From: Candidatus Latescibacterota bacterium
Lineage (GTDB): Bacteria > JAAXHH01 > JABIQT01
Assembly (NCBI GenBank): GCA_018667995.1
Contig: JABIQT010000767.1
Span: 1 to 6,796 of the forward strand
Reading direction: 5' to 3'
DNA: 6,796 bases
Part shown: one piece after another, positions 1 to 6,466 of the stretch
How positions within the stretch are numbered: position 1 is the first letter of the stretch
Layout of the letters: each line of letters starts with the position of its first letter
The notes under the pieces: model-generated
Told to the model about the DNA's origin: nothing
What the model saw: the letters and a program-made list of their open reading frames with translations, nothing else
Database searches by the model: none
Position numbers and translations under genes: made by a program

Positions 1-110
1 CCACCCCACCAACCCTACCGGACGCCGTGTGGATCAATCCGCCAAAACCCGTACAGGAGGACATAGCCGAACTACACTAAATTCACAAAAAAAGTGTCCC
101 ATTTTTGTTG
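1..110. other. Sequence downstream of the acylase, no gene seen
   Basis: This stretch follows the acylase stop codon. I read it in all frames for a continuation of the acylase C-terminus and found none: the minus-strand frames hit stops within about 25 codons and show no family-like residues. The only structure is a small inverted repeat, CAC and GTG flanking a run of seven A (83-95), too short to call a terminator. An AGGAGG on the plus strand at 55-60 is not followed by a usable start codon. The neighbour beyond base 1 is not visible. Confidence 0.5.
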
Positions 111-1787
111 TCACATTCCGTGCACGGTTGATCGAAGGGCGTCTATCATGAGCTCAGGGCTCCCCGAATCTTCACTGGAAACGAGGTCATCATATCGCAT
201 TTTCCAAAGGGAGAAGACGGACATTCCGGGACTAGCAGCGGCACCCACGTCATTCCATTCGGACAAGATCTCTATGGCATCAGAAATCAGCCCATCTGAA
301 TCATCCAGTGTCAATGCCTGAGCTGTCCAGGCATCGAGCAAGGCAGGTTTAAGCTCCTGTGAAGTAACGTTATACTCGTCAAGCACCATGTCCTGAGCCT
401 GGGCGATCGTCACGGAGTCGTTCTCTACCAGCCAACTGTAGATTCTCTCGGCCCTGCCGTTGGTTTCCTCAAAGGCTGCGTAAGCAGGAAAATCAGTTAC
501 GGAAACTGGGTCTCCCTGCGTGACATACCAGGGCGAGTTATTGCAGTTCTGAAGAAATCCAGAGGGTGGATTTTCAATTTGAGGAAGATGGTTGAAAGGG
601 AGATACATCTGCCACTCTGTGCGGTGTGTCCATCCCGTAACAGGTTGTCGCCAGTCATAGTCTTCGGACCGAACGGGGCACCGCTCGTTGTACACGTAAT
701 ACAACTCGCCCTTGGCATCACCATATACGAAATTGAACATCGGTATTTCCAGCTTCACCAGGGCATTCTTGAAATCTGTGAGATCCTGTGCCCGGGCGAG
801 ATTCAGAAATGGTGTCACAGGGTCGTCGATCTCGTAGGCGCTCATCCGAAGCGCGTAGGACTTGTCTCCGTCACGTGCCACAATGGGGCCGTGGTGACTC
901 CAGGAGAGTATTCGACTCTGTGGAACCAGACGCCCGTTTTCCTTGACCTGTATGGTCGTTTCATATTCGTCCGTTTTGCGCCACTGATCCTGATATTGGT
1001 AAAGCCTGGGGTTATTCGCGTCCATCTGCTCCACATACAGGTCGCTGACGTCACACTGATTGATGGTAATGGACCAGGCGTGGCGCGCGGTATGACCCAG
1101 GATTATTGTCGGCAACCCATAGGGCGCGGCACCATAGATATCCAGACCGTCGGCAGCGCATAGGTGCGCTTCATACATTCGGAATATTGGGACCCACGGT
1201 ACATGTGGATCCATGGCACAAATGGTGGCATTCCCTTGGGTACGTTCGGGAGCGACGGCCCACTGATTCGACATACCCGCATCCGCCAGAGGACCCAGCT
1301 CAGGCATGGTCCACTCATTGAGACGAATATGCAGTAATCGATACAAGGCGATCACCTGTATAGGCGTCACTGACTCGCCCCAAGCTGGCACTTCCTGGGG
1401 ATTATTCTCTATATATCGGTTGGCCCCCGCGACAAAGGCATCGATGTACGTTCGTGTTTTCGCGTCCAGGGACGGATATGCCGCATCGGCGCACTCCACG
1501 GTCCGCCATAGCCGGGTACGAAAGTCCGTCTCTACGGCTGAAGCCCCCTCGATCTCGCTCAATCGCCCCACCGCCTCCATGTAATTGCGTAGCATGAGAT
1601 CAAGATGATCGTATGCCTGGGCATAGCCGAAACCGAATGCCACGTCCGGCTCATCTGCGCCGTAAATGTGGGGAGTACCGTTTGTATCACGATCGATGGA
1701 AATCATATGCGTTGGTGGGTTACCATGGTGGCGTTCTAGGGAGGCTAATTGGTAGATTAAGATAGGGCTGGGGTGACGCTCTGGCAA
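111..1787 (-). CDS. Penicillin acylase family Ntn hydrolase, C-terminally shortened
   Basis: Members are made as a precursor that cuts itself into alpha and beta chains; the new N-terminal Ser of the beta chain then hydrolyses amide bonds (beta-lactam side chains, acyl-homoserine lactones, acylated peptides). Numbering is from the TTG at 1785-1787. Visible signatures are RDTNGTPHIYG (33-43), GYAQAYDHL (54-62), the processing site with predicted nucleophile Ser173 in GMSNQWAVAPERT, DPHVPW (193-198), GLPTIILGHTARHAW (224-238), SHHGPIV (297-303), and the oxyanion-type Asn in QNCNNSPW (Asn416 or 417). Met172 stands where Gly is common. The protein ends at 558 residues, shortly after a conserved helix (ALRSTVHGM); relatives usually run about 150-200 residues further. 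There is no signal peptide. The start is uncertain: TTG at 1787 or ATG at 1706 (residue 28), neither with a clear Shine-Dalgarno. It lies 10 bases downstream of the 181-residue gene, probably cotranscribed. The substrate cannot be told. It could be a decaying gene. Confidence 0.85.
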   Translation of the reverse strand: MPERHPSPILIYQLASLERHHGNPPTHMISIDRDTNGTPHIYGADEPDVAFGFGYAQAYDHLDLMLRNYMEAVGRLSEIEGASAVETDFRTRLWRTVECADAAYPSLDAKTRTYIDAFVAGANRYIENNPQEVPAWGESVTPIQVIALYRLLHIRLNEWTMPELGPLADAGMSNQWAVAPERTQGNATICAMDPHVPWVPIFRMYEAHLCAADGLDIYGAAPYGLPTIILGHTARHAWSITINQCDVSDLYVEQMDANNPRLYQYQDQWRKTDEYETTIQVKENGRLVPQSRILSWSHHGPIVARDGDKSYALRMSAYEIDDPVTPFLNLARAQDLTDFKNALVKLEIPMFNFVYGDAKGELYYVYNERCPVRSEDYDWRQPVTGWTHRTEWQMYLPFNHLPQIENPPSGFLQNCNNSPWYVTQGDPVSVTDFPAYAAFEETNGRAERIYSWLVENDSVTIAQAQDMVLDEYNVTSQELKPALLDAWTAQALTLDDSDGLISDAIEILSEWNDVGAAASPGMSVFSLWKMRYDDLVSSEDSGSPELMIDALRSTVHGM

Positions 1788-1797
1788 TGAATTCGTA

Positions 1798-2343
1798 CTA
1801 TGTTACCTCGATCACAGGAAGATCATCGAATGATAGCACTCCCATGTACAACACCTGTGGCATATATAGATAAACCAGCGGCCTCTTTCCCTGTGAGAAG
1901 GAATCTCGATAGTAGGCGATTGATTTTGCCGGAATTTCGCTGTATTCACCGATCAGCTCACGGTCGAACGGCACAAAATCTGATTTCGCCAGAACCATTT
2001 GCCCCGGCTGGAATACCTCATGCCGGAAAATGACGGAATTCTCAGCTGTAATACCGCATTGATCCGGGTCCACTTCGAAATAGGTCCTGGTCACCCGCGG
2101 GTATCCTGTATCTGTCCTGAGCTTGCAGATTTTCTCTGGATGAATAGGAGAGAGAAATAGCACATCGCCCCATAAACAGTCCAGGATCGGTACCCTCATA
2201 CGCGTAATATCCAGGCGCCCCCTATATTCGTCCTGACGTTTTCTATGTATCTCAGGAAAGCGATCGGCGAGTTGATTCAAGGGATAAAGTATCGTCCCGA
2301 CTAATCCGGTTCGCGCCCTGTGGTAGAGCAGCTCTGCTGCCAT
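1798..2343 (-). CDS. Uncharacterised 181-residue protein upstream of the acylase
   Basis: I do not recognise this family. The frame is complete, opening with ATG and a well-placed AGGGG (plus-strand 2350-2354, six bases from the start), with an in-frame stop upstream and no earlier start. The protein appears soluble: no signal peptide, no lipobox, no membrane segment. Notable stretches are LLYHRARTGLVGTILYPLNQL (5-25, amphipathic), a Lys/Arg-rich 33-50, RVPILDCLWGDVLFLSPIHP (50-69), which looks like a conserved core, and a hydrophobic, Tyr-rich C-terminal part (PLVYLYMPQVLYMGVL, 155-170) that probably forms beta strands. It contains three Cys (56, 73, 96) without a metal-binding spacing. Its TAG stop is 10 bases before the acylase TTG, so the two probably form an operon and may act together, but that link is inference only. 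Confidence 0.75.
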   Translation of the reverse strand: MAAELLYHRARTGLVGTILYPLNQLADRFPEIHRKRQDEYRGRLDITRMRVPILDCLWGDVLFLSPIHPEKICKLRTDTGYPRVTRTYFEVDPDQCGITAENSVIFRHEVFQPGQMVLAKSDFVPFDRELIGEYSEIPAKSIAYYRDSFSQGKRPLVYLYMPQVLYMGVLSFDDLPVIEVT

Positions 2344-2390
2344 GATATGCCCCTGACTCGGACGATTGACGATGGGCGGAGATATTCGCC

Positions 2391-2419
2391 TTGACCGCGT
2401 ACCAACGATTTCCGATCAT
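2391..2419 (+). promoter_or_regulatory. Candidate sigma-70 promoter for the transglycosylase
   Basis: TTGACC (2391-2396) matches five of six bases of the -35 consensus. After a 17-base spacer comes GATCAT (2414-2419), four of six against TATAAT. Transcription would start near 2426, leaving a leader of about 80 bases before the ATG at 2505. The -10 element is mediocre, and no equally good promoter was seen for the opposing gene. Confidence 0.4.
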
Positions 2420-2491
2420 GGATGCATACTCCTCTGGTTGAACGCGATTGTTGTGTCACCATCCGAACTTGGTTCCGTTAGCCCAAGACAG

Positions 2492-2496
2492 AAGGA
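2492..2496 (+). promoter_or_regulatory. Ribosome binding site fixing the transglycosylase start
   Basis: AAGGA lies eight bases before the ATG at 2505. It decides this start over the in-frame TTG at 2448, which would put 19 unlikely residues in front of a good lipoprotein signal peptide. Confidence 0.75.
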
Positions 2497-2504
2497 TCTA
2501 CCAC

Positions 2505-3503
2505 ATGATTCGCCCGGTAGCCAGACTTGCCAAACTTGTTTCAGCGGCCCTGCTTTTTGCAGCCTGTGGATCGAAAATATCTCCGACGGCAGACCCTGCC
2601 ACCTGGCAGATCGCGAAGCCATATCTCTATACGGGGTACTTTGAGAACGCTACTAATCCCTACATCGAAGACCTTACAACCCGTCTCTCATCCTCTGAAG
2701 GACCTGGAACATCGATGAGCAAGTCCGAGTTTGTGGCTCTTATCGACCGGCCAGAAAGCCGGGAGGTCTACTCAGAAAAACTAATCAAAATTGCTACCCC
2801 GAAGAGCGTCGAAATACAGAATCAGGAGCACAGTAATTTCTTGAACGTGTTCATGCGGGAAAAGCGACTGGTGGCGGGAGTCTCATTTCTCAGCTCCCAA
2901 AGTACCACATTGACTGAGGCTGAACAACTGTATGGGGTAGCTCAACAGGATATCGTGTCCATACTTATGTGGGAATCCGGTCTCGGTGAATTTACAGGAA
3001 ACCTGAAGGTGTTCAACGTGCTCATGGGGCAACTGCTGTTTCTTGATGTGGCTGCCGAATATGCCATTGGCGAAATGATAGCAGCGGGAGATTCGTCATA
3101 TAGCGGTGAAGAGGATTCATTGGGCCGACAGGAGGAGCGATTCGACCGAATCAAGAAGCGTTGTGTCAATAATCTCGTAGCGCTTCTTCGGCAGTCCAAA
3201 TCTTCGGGAACAGACCCGTTGGGGCATCTCGGATCCTGGGGCGGCGCCATCGGTTATCCTCAGTTCATGCCGTTCAGTATGGTATATGCGGTAGACGGAG
3301 ATGGTGACGGAAAGGTCGATCTCCACACCTGGCCGGACGCTATAATGAGCGTGGGCAATTACCTGAAACAGCGCGGCGAATACGGTCCTGATCTCGAAGA
3401 CCGGAGAGGTGCTATTCACAGCTACAATCCCATCGATTCATATGTCGATGGCGTCATAGCCTTCGCGGATACCATCTGGGCACGCCATCAAGCAGCGCAA
3501 TAG
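2505..3503 (+). CDS. MltB-like lytic murein transglycosylase, lipoprotein
   Basis: It is predicted to cleave the MurNAc-GlcNAc bond of peptidoglycan, forming 1,6-anhydroMurNAc ends, from the periplasmic face of a membrane. The 332-residue protein (E. coli MltB is about 360) begins with a lipoprotein signal peptide: basic MIRPVARLAK, then a hydrophobic run ending LFAAC, with Cys21 as the lipidated residue. The residue after Cys is Gly, not Asp, which favours the outer membrane. The SLT_2-type domain covers about 75-325. Glu157 in ILMWESGLGEF is the predicted catalytic acid. FNVLMGQLLFLD (170-181), GSWGGAIGYPQFMP (243-256) and DAIMSVGNYLKQRG (278-291) match family blocks. YAVDGDGDGKVDL (261-273) resembles the EF-hand-type calcium loop described in E. 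coli Slt35/MltB. SYNPIDSYVDGVIAFA (306-321) matches the usual C-terminal helix. WES replaces the commoner GxET at the catalytic Glu. The gene stands alone, divergent from the 181-residue gene and convergent with the amidohydrolase. Which Mlt paralogue it is cannot be settled. Confidence 0.9.
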   Translation: MIRPVARLAKLVSAALLFAACGSKISPTADPATWQIAKPYLYTGYFENATNPYIEDLTTRLSSSEGPGTSMSKSEFVALIDRPESREVYSEKLIKIATPKSVEIQNQEHSNFLNVFMREKRLVAGVSFLSSQSTTLTEAEQLYGVAQQDIVSILMWESGLGEFTGNLKVFNVLMGQLLFLDVAAEYAIGEMIAAGDSSYSGEEDSLGRQEERFDRIKKRCVNNLVALLRQSKSSGTDPLGHLGSWGGAIGYPQFMPFSMVYAVDGDGDGKVDLHTWPDAIMSVGNYLKQRGEYGPDLEDRRGAIHSYNPIDSYVDGVIAFADTIWARHQAAQ

Positions 3504-3552
3504 GCGCTATGGACCATAAGACAAATATGAGCCGGCTTTTCTTCCCGCAGCC
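3504..3552. other. Convergent 49-base spacer, no clear terminator
   Basis: It separates two converging stop codons. A 5-base-pair inverted repeat (AGCGC 3494-3498, GCGCT 3504-3508) spans the transglycosylase stop but has no T-run. An uninterrupted 8-base palindrome AGCCGGCT (3530-3537) followed by TTT cannot fold with a proper loop. Neither qualifies as an intrinsic terminator, so converging transcripts may overlap here or end by Rho. Confidence 0.5.
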
Positions 3553-4794
3553 TCACCAGGAGAGCCGATCCAGCGCAATCTCACCGTTATTGACGACCAT
3601 GAGTGGATCATGCAATGCGCCGATATCCTCAAGAGGATTTCTATCCACGATAATCAGATCCGCATCGTAACCTGCAGCAATCCGGCCCGTGGTGGACTCC
3701 AGGCGTAACAACTCGGCAGCCCCAATTGTAGCAGACTGCATCGCCTCAAATGTCGTAAGGCCGGCCTCGACCAATTCCTCCAGCTCCTGAGACAGTCTGA
3801 TGGCACTGTCCGCTCCATATCCCGTATCTGTGCCAGCCACGATCTTCACCCCGAGTTCCTTTGCCAACTTGACTGTCCGTTGTATCTGAGGGTACATATG
3901 GCGCCCACGGATCATGAGTACAGGAATATCATACTCCCCTCCGGGTTCAGCCATATTGCGCACAATAGCTACCGTCGGAACAAGATATGTACCTCGCTGT
4001 GCCATGATCACGAGTGTCTCACGACTCAAATAGGTGCCATGCTCAATGCTCCTTACACCTGCGAGTACGGCTGCGCGGCCCCCTTCATCGCCGTGGGCAT
4101 GGGCCGCAACTGGAACATTTCCATCGGCGCCGGTCTCGACCAACGCCCTAAGTTCCGCCTCGGTGAAGTATGGTTCACGAGGATCCGTTTCCGGCAACCC
4201 GGCTCGTGCAGTGGCATTCGTCTTGATCCAGTCCACACCGCGGATGACCATGGCACCTCCCATACGCCGAAGCGAACCCGCCCCGTGAACCCCCGGCGTC
4301 ATCAGATCCGCCATGTCCGGAAAATCCAGGAAGAATCCATCCGCAGGTTCGGGTCGAACATGATAACCCGATGCCAGGATTTGAGGTCCGTTGATCCTAT
4401 CCGCCGAGATAAGCTCTCTGAGCCCCACATCGGCAAAGTGGTTCACGCCCATGCAACGTACTGTCGTCACGCCAGACATAAGTGCGGTATGTGCACCGTC
4501 CATAGTTGTGATGTGGGCATGGGCGTCGATTAGGCCCGGCACTACGTATCTGCCACGGAGGTCTATGGTACGTGTCCCGGACGGCACGGTCAGGTTCCCA
4601 GATGTCAAGCCCGTGATCTTGCCGCCAGCAACCAGGACCGTCGCATTTCGTATGGGTGTACTGGACACGCCATCAATTACCGTTGCGTTGACGAAAGCGA
4701 TTGGCACGGGCTGCCCCTGACCTTGTACTGAAGTAACCATCGCTGCTATCAGTAGGACGAGGATACCACTTCGTATCAGCGCGAATGCTATCAT
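3553..4794 (-). CDS. Secreted metal-dependent amidohydrolase (imidazolonepropionase/prolidase type)
   Basis: Amidohydrolase-superfamily enzyme, predicted to hydrolyse an amide, peptide or cyclic amide bond in the periplasm; relatives include Xaa-Pro dipeptidase-type enzymes, but the substrate is not readable from sequence. The 413-residue protein starts with a signal peptide (hydrophobic core about 5-20, likely cut near residues 25-28). A small beta-sandwich part (about 30-85 and 370-413) flanks the TIM-barrel. Metal-site residues are visible in order: His92 and His94 in LIDAHAHIT, Lys191 in VDWIKT (probable carboxylated Lys bridging two metals), His232 (or 234) in AAHAHG, His252 in SIEHGTYL, and Asp323 in AGTDTGYG. 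The C-terminus has the usual GRIAAGYDADLIIVDRNPL. No key residue is missing. The start at 4794 is chosen over an ATG 18 codons upstream because GGAGG sits six bases before it and the signal peptide then begins cleanly. It appears monocistronic with its own promoter. Ordinary member, good confidence in fold and chemistry, low in substrate. Confidence 0.9.
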   Translation of the reverse strand: MIAFALIRSGILVLLIAAMVTSVQGQGQPVPIAFVNATVIDGVSSTPIRNATVLVAGGKITGLTSGNLTVPSGTRTIDLRGRYVVPGLIDAHAHITTMDGAHTALMSGVTTVRCMGVNHFADVGLRELISADRINGPQILASGYHVRPEPADGFFLDFPDMADLMTPGVHGAGSLRRMGGAMVIRGVDWIKTNATARAGLPETDPREPYFTEAELRALVETGADGNVPVAAHAHGDEGGRAAVLAGVRSIEHGTYLSRETLVIMAQRGTYLVPTVAIVRNMAEPGGEYDIPVLMIRGRHMYPQIQRTVKLAKELGVKIVAGTDTGYGADSAIRLSQELEELVEAGLTTFEAMQSATIGAAELLRLESTTGRIAAGYDADLIIVDRNPLEDIGALHDPLMVVNNGEIALDRLSW

Positions 4795-4800
4795 TCCGGA

Positions 4801-4805
4801 CCTCC
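4801..4805 (-). promoter_or_regulatory. Ribosome binding site fixing the amidohydrolase start
   Basis: GGAGG on the minus strand, six bases before the ATG at 4792-4794. It favours this start over the in-frame ATG at 4846-4848. Confidence 0.75.
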
Positions 4806-4901
4806 GGGCGCAGACTAGCAGAATCCTGCACAAAGGAAAGGGGATCATATAAGACCAAGAACCGCTCAGCCGTCCTCGGAAAAGCTCTGGAGTATGGTAC
4901 T

Positions 4902-4929
4902 ATTATAAAGGGTAGGCTTGCGGGATCAA
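4902..4929 (-). promoter_or_regulatory. Sigma-70 promoter for the amidohydrolase
   Basis: On the minus strand, TTGATC (4924-4929) is followed after 16 bases by a perfect TATAAT (4902-4907). The predicted transcription start is near 4895, giving a leader of about 100 bases before the preferred ATG. This is the best core promoter in the window. No operator was recognised next to it. Confidence 0.6.
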
Positions 4930-5182
4930 AATGAAAGTAGTGCGAGAGGTGCACGATGGTTCTGTTTGAGCATCCAAATATGATGCGAGAACCGGGGACC
5001 ATCAGATCCTTGGGGGAATCCGAGTTAGAATCAGCGAATGGTCATTTTTAGGAACCGAGAAAGTAGATAGACGAGGAAGCAGAACCAAAAGATCGAGGAT
5101 CACAGTCGGTCCTATCGATGGTCTGATCCATTCGGACAAGTGATTCTTATATGCATTACATTACTCTGAGGAAAGTCCCGGT
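4930..5182. other. Gene-poor spacer between amidohydrolase and membrane-anchored protein
   Basis: About 250 bases upstream of the amidohydrolase promoter and downstream of the 303-residue gene. No convincing gene is present. A 31-codon plus-strand ORF (4956-5051) with AGAGGT ahead of its ATG exists but matches nothing I know. A second plus-strand frame stays open for roughly 57 codons, ending at the TGA at 5141-5143, but has no usable start codon. At the right end a 7-base-pair hairpin overlaps the stop of the 303-residue gene. No repeats or RNA genes were recognised. Confidence 0.45.
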
Positions 5183-5192
5183 TCAGGACTTT
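5172..5192 (-). terminator. Weak hairpin at the end of the 303-residue gene
   Basis: AAAGTCC and GGACTTT form a perfect 7-base-pair stem around a 7-base loop; the loop contains most of the TGA stop (5183-5185). On the minus strand the 3' arm ends in TTT but then runs into CCTC, so there is no real U-tract. It could be a weak terminator, a 3'-end stabilising stem, or chance. Confidence 0.25.
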
Positions 5193-6094
5193 GACTTTCC
5201 AGACACCCCCGGTATATCTTTCAGATCCTCCTTCATCTGTTTCAGGTCTTTTTCCATGGTGCGCATACTTTTCGCGATGACGTCTTTTAATTTCCTCTCG
5301 TCGAAGTGGTAGTTGTGTCCTTCAAGCCCCTTCAAGGCTTTCAATTGTTTAATCTCCTTGAGGAAACCAGGAAAAGGCAAGTCCTGCAGAACCGATATCG
5401 CGTCCAGATCTACGCGCACTCGCCGACGGACCTCCGCCATTTCCTCGGCCAGGTTTTCTTTCCATACGACCATCTTTCCCGCTTCGAGCAATCGTAACTC
5501 CGAACGTAGCACCCGGAAGTCATTCTCTGGAATCAACTCAGCCATCTGGGCATCAACGGCAACCCGAATGCCGTCTTCACATTCATACCTCATGCGCCGT
5601 CTCATCTCCCGCCGATGCTCCGGATCCTCATCGATCATGGTACGCATATGAGTGTCAAAATCCACGACCGATCTCAGACGTTCGCCAAGCCGCACAAAGT
5701 GAACGGGATCTCCCTCGTAATGTGATGCTATTCTGACGCTCGTCGAGTCCTGGGCCGTCGTGGCCAGCATGGGCATATCCAGCATGGCTTCGGCCTGTTC
5801 CGGCGTAACGCTGGCCCCGCTGTTGTTGAGATTAAGGATATTTGCCGCCACATGCTCTACCTGATCGGGCGACACTTCCCGAGCGAGAACACGTTCCTTG
5901 AAGGCGGAATACATGGCAACTACCGCCTCCCGGCTCGGGCCCTCAGGGGTGAGTGAGAGCAAGCGGTCTCCCACGGTGTCCAGCGAGTATTCCAGCACAT
6001 CGGTCTTGTAATTCTGGTACATCAACAGGCCACCCAGAATGCCCAGTGAGCAGACAATGAGGAGGCCATAGCTGCGCAAGAAACGTCTAATCAT
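5183..6094 (-). CDS. Membrane-anchored helical protein of unknown function
   Basis: I do not recognise this family. The 303-residue protein starts with MIRRFLRSYG, then one membrane-spanning helix (about 9-26), with basic residues before it that suggest a cytoplasmic N-terminus and a periplasmic bulk. The rest is rich in charged helices: a stretch at 35-110 with PSREAVVAMYSAFKERVL and a VTPEQAEAML turn, a very Arg/Glu-rich region (155-228, including HRREMRRRMRYE) and a Lys-rich C-terminal helix (245-292, EKDLKQMKEDLKDIPG) with coiled-coil character. The signal anchor lacks a lipobox or a clear cleavage site. The start at 6094 is chosen because GGAAGGAA (plus-strand 6101-6108) lies just upstream; an 83-codon in-frame extension to a GTG at 6343 runs through AT-rich promoter-like DNA and looks non-coding. 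It is divergent from the ammonium transporter gene, so the two may share regulation, though no functional link is shown. A scaffold or envelope stress protein is possible but unproven. Confidence 0.75.
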   Translation of the reverse strand: MIRRFLRSYGLLIVCSLGILGGLLMYQNYKTDVLEYSLDTVGDRLLSLTPEGPSREAVVAMYSAFKERVLAREVSPDQVEHVAANILNLNNSGASVTPEQAEAMLDMPMLATTAQDSTSVRIASHYEGDPVHFVRLGERLRSVVDFDTHMRTMIDEDPEHRREMRRRMRYECEDGIRVAVDAQMAELIPENDFRVLRSELRLLEAGKMVVWKENLAEEMAEVRRRVRVDLDAISVLQDLPFPGFLKEIKQLKALKGLEGHNYHFDERKLKDVIAKSMRTMEKDLKQMKEDLKDIPGVSGKSKS

Positions 6095-6249
6095 TATGAT
6101 TTCCTTCCAATCTATGTTACGAGATTTCGGATAAAGCAGATTCGAACATGTTTTATATACGTACTCTTGGACAACCAACGCCAGGAAAACTGTTGGTATT
6201 TCTTTACCGTATTTACGTATCAGAACGATTCGGTTCAAAATACATGAAT

Positions 6250-6263
6250 CTACATTAATGTAG
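6250..6263. repeat. 14-base perfect palindrome, candidate operator
   Basis: CTACATTAATGTAG reads identically on both strands. The word ACATTAAT recurs at 6292-6299 region, about 40 bases downstream, as a possible second, partial site. A dimeric repressor or activator serving the divergent pair would fit, but no known regulator consensus was matched. Confidence 0.4.
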
Positions 6264-6345
6264 GACGCATCAACCGCGGGAATCGTTACCCACATTAATC
6301 CAGAGCATGCCGCCAAAGTTCCCACGTTATGGTGGGTAAACACTA

Positions 6346-6364
6346 TTTAACATTCATTTAACAT
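6346..6364 (+). repeat. Tandem TTTAACAT direct repeat, 11-base period
   Basis: TTTAACAT occurs at 6346-6353 and again at 6357-6364, separated by TCA. The 11-base period places both copies on the same face of the helix, as expected for an activator binding as a head-to-tail dimer. It lies about 100 bases before the amt start. Each copy also contains the -35-like word TTAACA, so overlapping promoters are an alternative. Confidence 0.35.
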
Positions 6365-6466
6365 GCTATTAATAATCACGAAACATAGTTGGCTATATTT
6401 TCATTCTGTCGATTCTCCTGTAATGTTACCAATGCTGCAACCACCTGCTCAGCCCTGGAGGAGTAA

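Larger units (their letters stand above)
6095..6466. promoter_or_regulatory. Divergent control region between the unknown membrane protein and amt
   Basis: About 370 bases, clearly more AT-rich than the genes around it, between two outward-facing starts. It holds a 14-base perfect palindrome (6250-6263), a related half-site (6291-6298), two copies of TTTAACAT at 11-base spacing (6346-6353, 6357-6364) and a 6-base inverted repeat ACCAAC/GTTGGT (6174-6179, 6192-6197). Core promoters are not clear-cut. For amt, the second half of the region (6346-6400) has -35-like TTAACA and -10-like TAATAA and TATATT words but no pair of good elements at the right spacing. No sigma-54 site with both GG and GC was found. 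Confidence 0.5.

Noticed and set aside
579-1163. Long plus-strand ORF (194 codons) opposite the acylase
   Set aside because: It lies wholly antisense to a clearly homologous gene, has no family-like sequence, and is best explained as a shadow of the acylase codon pattern.
3530-3540. AGCCGGCT followed by T's as a terminator
   Set aside because: The palindrome has no loop, the fold would be only two or three pairs, and the T-run is short.
3880-4533. Plus-strand ORF of 217 codons opposite the amidohydrolase
   Set aside because: Antisense to a gene with all its metal-site motifs; its composition (many His, Arg, Cys) is typical of an antisense shadow.
4673-5002. Minus-strand ORF of 109 codons spanning the amidohydrolase start and promoter
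   Set aside because: Half of it overlaps the amidohydrolase in another frame and it runs across the well-formed promoter at 4902-4929; no domain signal.
4956-5051. 31-codon plus-strand ORF with AGAGGT before its ATG
   Set aside because: Too short to support from sequence alone, no recognisable motif, and no conservation evidence available.
6095-6343. 83-codon N-terminal extension of the membrane-anchored protein to a GTG
   Set aside because: The region is AT-rich and contains operator-like palindromes, while the ATG at 6094 has a good Shine-Dalgarno and begins a clean membrane anchor.
6390-6406. Possible sigma-54 promoter for amt (TGGC followed by a T-rich stretch)
   Set aside because: The downstream element lacks the invariant GC at the required spacing from GG.
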